A stretch of DNA of 64,000 nucleotides, from contig NZ_ML133522.1 of the NCBI RefSeq assembly GCF_003985145.1, positions 62,001 to 126,000 on the forward strand, read 5' to 3'. Below the pieces are notes generated by a model. That model ran no database searches and was not told the origin of the DNA. It saw nothing but the letters and a program-made list of their open reading frames with translations. This DNA comes from Rhizobium anhuiense (GTDB lineage Bacteria; Pseudomonadota; Alphaproteobacteria; Rhizobiales; Rhizobiaceae). This document shows positions 62,429 through 64,000 of this stretch, one piece after another. The position numbers and the translations under genes are program-made. Numbering within the stretch: position 1 is the stretch's first letter; each line of letters starts with the position of its first letter.

Positions 62429-62865
62429 CGCAGTGGAATAGCACGGCCTCGGCGGCGGCGCGAAATCTCGGCCGTAATTCGATCTTCTGCGGGCTGACGG
62501 CACTGTTGCCACTGATTGTCGGCCCGATCACTGCCGAATATCGAGGCTTCGTTCCACAGTTCGGCTGGCTCTTGATGCTGGTTTTCTGCGTGATTGTTCT
62601 TGCGCTGGCGATCCATCTTCTCTTCGATGCGCTGTTGTTTCGCCTCGCGGCGAGCCACGAGACCGAGACGGCCGGTCTTGCTGCCGTCGACGACCTGTTG
62701 TCCCGCATGCGGCTTCGCAAGCCTGACGGGACACCGTCTGGGCTCGAGAGGCGGATTGCCGGATCGCGTCGCATCGTCTGGCGGCAGCGTTTTGCGCTCG
62801 CCATCTGTCTCGTGATTTTCGCGATCCTGGTGCTCGATGCGACCGATGGGCAGCCGCTCTGCTGA
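62425..62865 (+). CDS. Small membrane protein of the lipid cluster
   Basis: 146 residues starting at an ATG that overlaps the previous stop (ATGA). Three hydrophobic segments are visible: IFCGLTALLPLIVGPI, WLLMLVFCVIVLALAIHLLF and FALAICLVIFAILVLDA. A polar loop between the second and third (HETETAGLAAVDDLLSRMRL) is probably cytoplasmic. I do not recognise a family. Its tight coupling to the PAP2/phosphatase gene suggests it is an accessory subunit of the same pathway. Confidence 0.65.
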   Translation: MTQWNSTASAAARNLGRNSIFCGLTALLPLIVGPITAEYRGFVPQFGWLLMLVFCVIVLALAIHLLFDALLFRLAASHETETAGLAAVDDLLSRMRLRKPDGTPSGLERRIAGSRRIVWRQRFALAICLVIFAILVLDATDGQPLC

Positions 62866-62966
62866 ATATGACGGCAGGCGATTGATGCAAGCGCTCCGGC
62901 ACGTGTCCGGCAGGTCTTGCGCGCGCCAATCGCGACGGCGATTCCGGGATCCGTGACCCTTCTAGA

Positions 62967-63010
62967 GCAATTCCAGGAAAAGTGCGAAGCGGTATTCCGT
63001 CCGGAATTGC
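62967..63010. repeat. Palindromic repeat, module A
   Basis: GCAATTCC and GGAATTGC are perfect inverted ends around AGGAAAAGTGCGAAGCGGTA-type sequence found repeatedly in rhizobial intergenic DNA. It lies between the lipid cluster and lldD. Confidence 0.6.
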
Positions 63011-63026
63011 GTCAAAACAAGAGCTT

Positions 63027-63065
63027 AGAGCGGTTTTGCGTTTCCATGAAAAGTTGAACCGCTCT
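63027..63065. repeat. Palindromic repeat, module B
   Basis: AGAGCGGTT and AACCGCTCT are perfect 9-bp inverted ends. The unit is placed 16 bp after module A, so the two form a composite. It may end transcription of lldD, whose stop lies 20 bp further right. Confidence 0.6.
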
Positions 63066-63086
63066 CAGCTGGCTTCTCCAGCAGCT

Positions 63087-64000
63087 TCACTGCCGTCCGT
63101 CGATGATCGACGAATTCACGTCGTTGATGTCGCGCTTGCCGCAGAGCGCCATGGTGATGTCCATCTCCTTGCGGATGATGCCGAGCGCCAGCGCCACGCC
63201 TTCCTTGCCCATGGCGCCGAGGCCGTAGAGGAAGGGGCGGCCGATATAGGTGCCTTTGGCGCCGAGCGCCACGGCCTTCAGCACGTCCTGGCCAGAGCGG
63301 ATGCCGCCGTCGAGATGGACCTCGATACGGTCGCCGACGGCGTCGACGATCTTCGGCAGCATGCTGATCGAGGAGGAGGCGCCGTCTAGCTGCCGACCGC
63401 CATGATTGGAGACGACGATCGCATCGGCACCGGTATCGGCGGCTGCCTTCGCATCCTCCGGATCGAGTATGCCCTTGATGATCAGCGGTCCGCCCCATTG
63501 TTCCTTGATCCAGGCGACATCCGCCCAAGACAGCCGCGGATCGAACTGTTCGGCCGTCCAGGAGGAGAGGGACGAGAGGTCGGAAACATTCTTCGCATGG
63601 CCGACGATATTGCCGAAGGTGCGGCGCTTGGTCTGCAGCATCTCAAGGCACCAGAAGGGCCGGGTCGCCATCTGCCAGATATGCTTCGGCGTGAATTTCG
63701 GCGGCGCCGACAGGCCGTTGCGCAGATCCTTGTGGCGCTGGCCAAGGATCTGCAGATCGGCCGTCAGCACCAGCGCCGAGCATTTGGCCGCCTTGGCGCG
63801 GTTGATGAGGTTGAGGACGAAATCCTTGTCCCTCATCACGTAGAGCTGGAACCAGAAGGGGCGGGTCGTCACCGAAGCGACATCCTCGATCGAGCAGATG
63901 CTCATCGTCGAGAGCGTGAAGGGAACACCGAATTCTTCGGCGGCGCGCGCCGCCAGCATCTCGCCGTCGGCATGCTGCATGCCGGTCAGGCCCGTCGGCG
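63087..64000 (-). CDS. lldD: FMN-dependent L-lactate dehydrogenase, N-terminus beyond window edge
   Basis: 304 residues of the alpha-hydroxy-acid dehydrogenase family; the frame stays open through base 64000. PTGLTGMQHADGE and STMSICSIEDVA at the visible start are FMN-site blocks. WFQLYVMRDKDF, the basic stretch ALVLTADLQILGQRHKDLRN, the catalytic histidine block VVSNHGGRQLDGA and HLDGGIRSGQDVLKAVALGA follow. It oxidises L-lactate to pyruvate and passes electrons to the quinone pool at the membrane. About 75 residues of the N-terminus are missing. Confidence 0.9.
   Translation of the reverse strand, partial: PTGLTGMQHADGEMLAARAAEEFGVPFTLSTMSICSIEDVASVTTRPFWFQLYVMRDKDFVLNLINRAKAAKCSALVLTADLQILGQRHKDLRNGLSAPPKFTPKHIWQMATRPFWCLEMLQTKRRTFGNIVGHAKNVSDLSSLSSWTAEQFDPRLSWADVAWIKEQWGGPLIIKGILDPEDAKAAADTGADAIVVSNHGGRQLDGASSSISMLPKIVDAVGDRIEVHLDGGIRSGQDVLKAVALGAKGTYIGRPFLYGLGAMGKEGVALALGIIRKEMDITMALCGKRDINDVNSSIIDGRQ

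Noticed and set aside
1..64000. CRISPR arrays, prophage genes, rRNA operons, plasmid replication genes
   Set aside because: No regularly spaced repeats, phage structural genes, ribosomal RNA sequence or repABC-type genes were seen.

Overview
The window looks like a chromosomal segment of a fast-growing rhizobium (Rhizobium leguminosarum/etli type). Evidence: high-GC coding sequence with frequent GTG/TTG starts; a gbpR-chvE-gguABC locus; xylFHG with a divergent ROK regulator; an inositol dehydrogenase gene preceded by a GGAA-N6-TTCC IolR-type site; a DUF982 protein and DUF1236 secreted proteins; and dispersed palindromic intergenic repeats of rhizobial type. This assignment is by eye, without database search.

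Layout. 1-5.8 kb: a leftward surface-polysaccharide operon with three family-2 glycosyltransferases (one fused to a NodS-like methyltransferase and a NodB-like deacetylase) and a UDP-glucuronate decarboxylase-like epimerase, followed by a decayed partial copy of the epimerase. 6.6-15.4 kb: an accessory stretch of small exported proteins, a BON protein, a DUF882 peptidase-like protein, a SASA esterase, lipoproteins, gene fragments and two IS66 transposase tails, ending at a tRNA-Arg(CCG). 15.7-21.7 kb: xylGHF, xylR and idhA. 22-32.5 kb: two small genes, gbpR, then chvE-gguA-gguB-gguC, a ketoglutarate semialdehyde dehydrogenase and an IlvD/Edd dehydratase. The last three enzymes form the lower non-phosphorylating L-arabinose route to 2-oxoglutarate.

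32.5-44 kb: a transglutaminase / alpha-E / ATP-grasp operon, a DMT exporter, a DEAD-box helicase, an AlkD-like protein, and a LacI-regulated aldolase plus MFS transporter unit with a clear operator. 44-50 kb: a small exported protein, a large hybrid histidine kinase, and a divergent MnmD/FAD-oxidoreductase pair whose start codons overlap. 50-54.7 kb: a ureide (purine) operon, DUF1045-puuE-uraD-HepT-like-allA-hiuH, then a 271-bp palindromic element and a metallophosphatase. 54.8-58.4 kb: a leftward membrane-stress operon (PspA, YqiJ-like, flotillin). 58.5-62.9 kb: a lipid-remodelling cluster. The right edge is the C-terminal part of lldD.

The most unusual object is the PspA reading frame. It carries, in frame and upstream of a normal PspA with its own Shine-Dalgarno and ATG, about 155 residues that resemble the N-terminal half of a TnpB transposon nuclease, with the RuvC half missing. 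Other notable points are a HepT-like protein lacking all three expected active-site residues inside the purine operon, the nod-like tri-domain enzyme, and a repeat element that supplies the ribosome binding site of the gene next to it.
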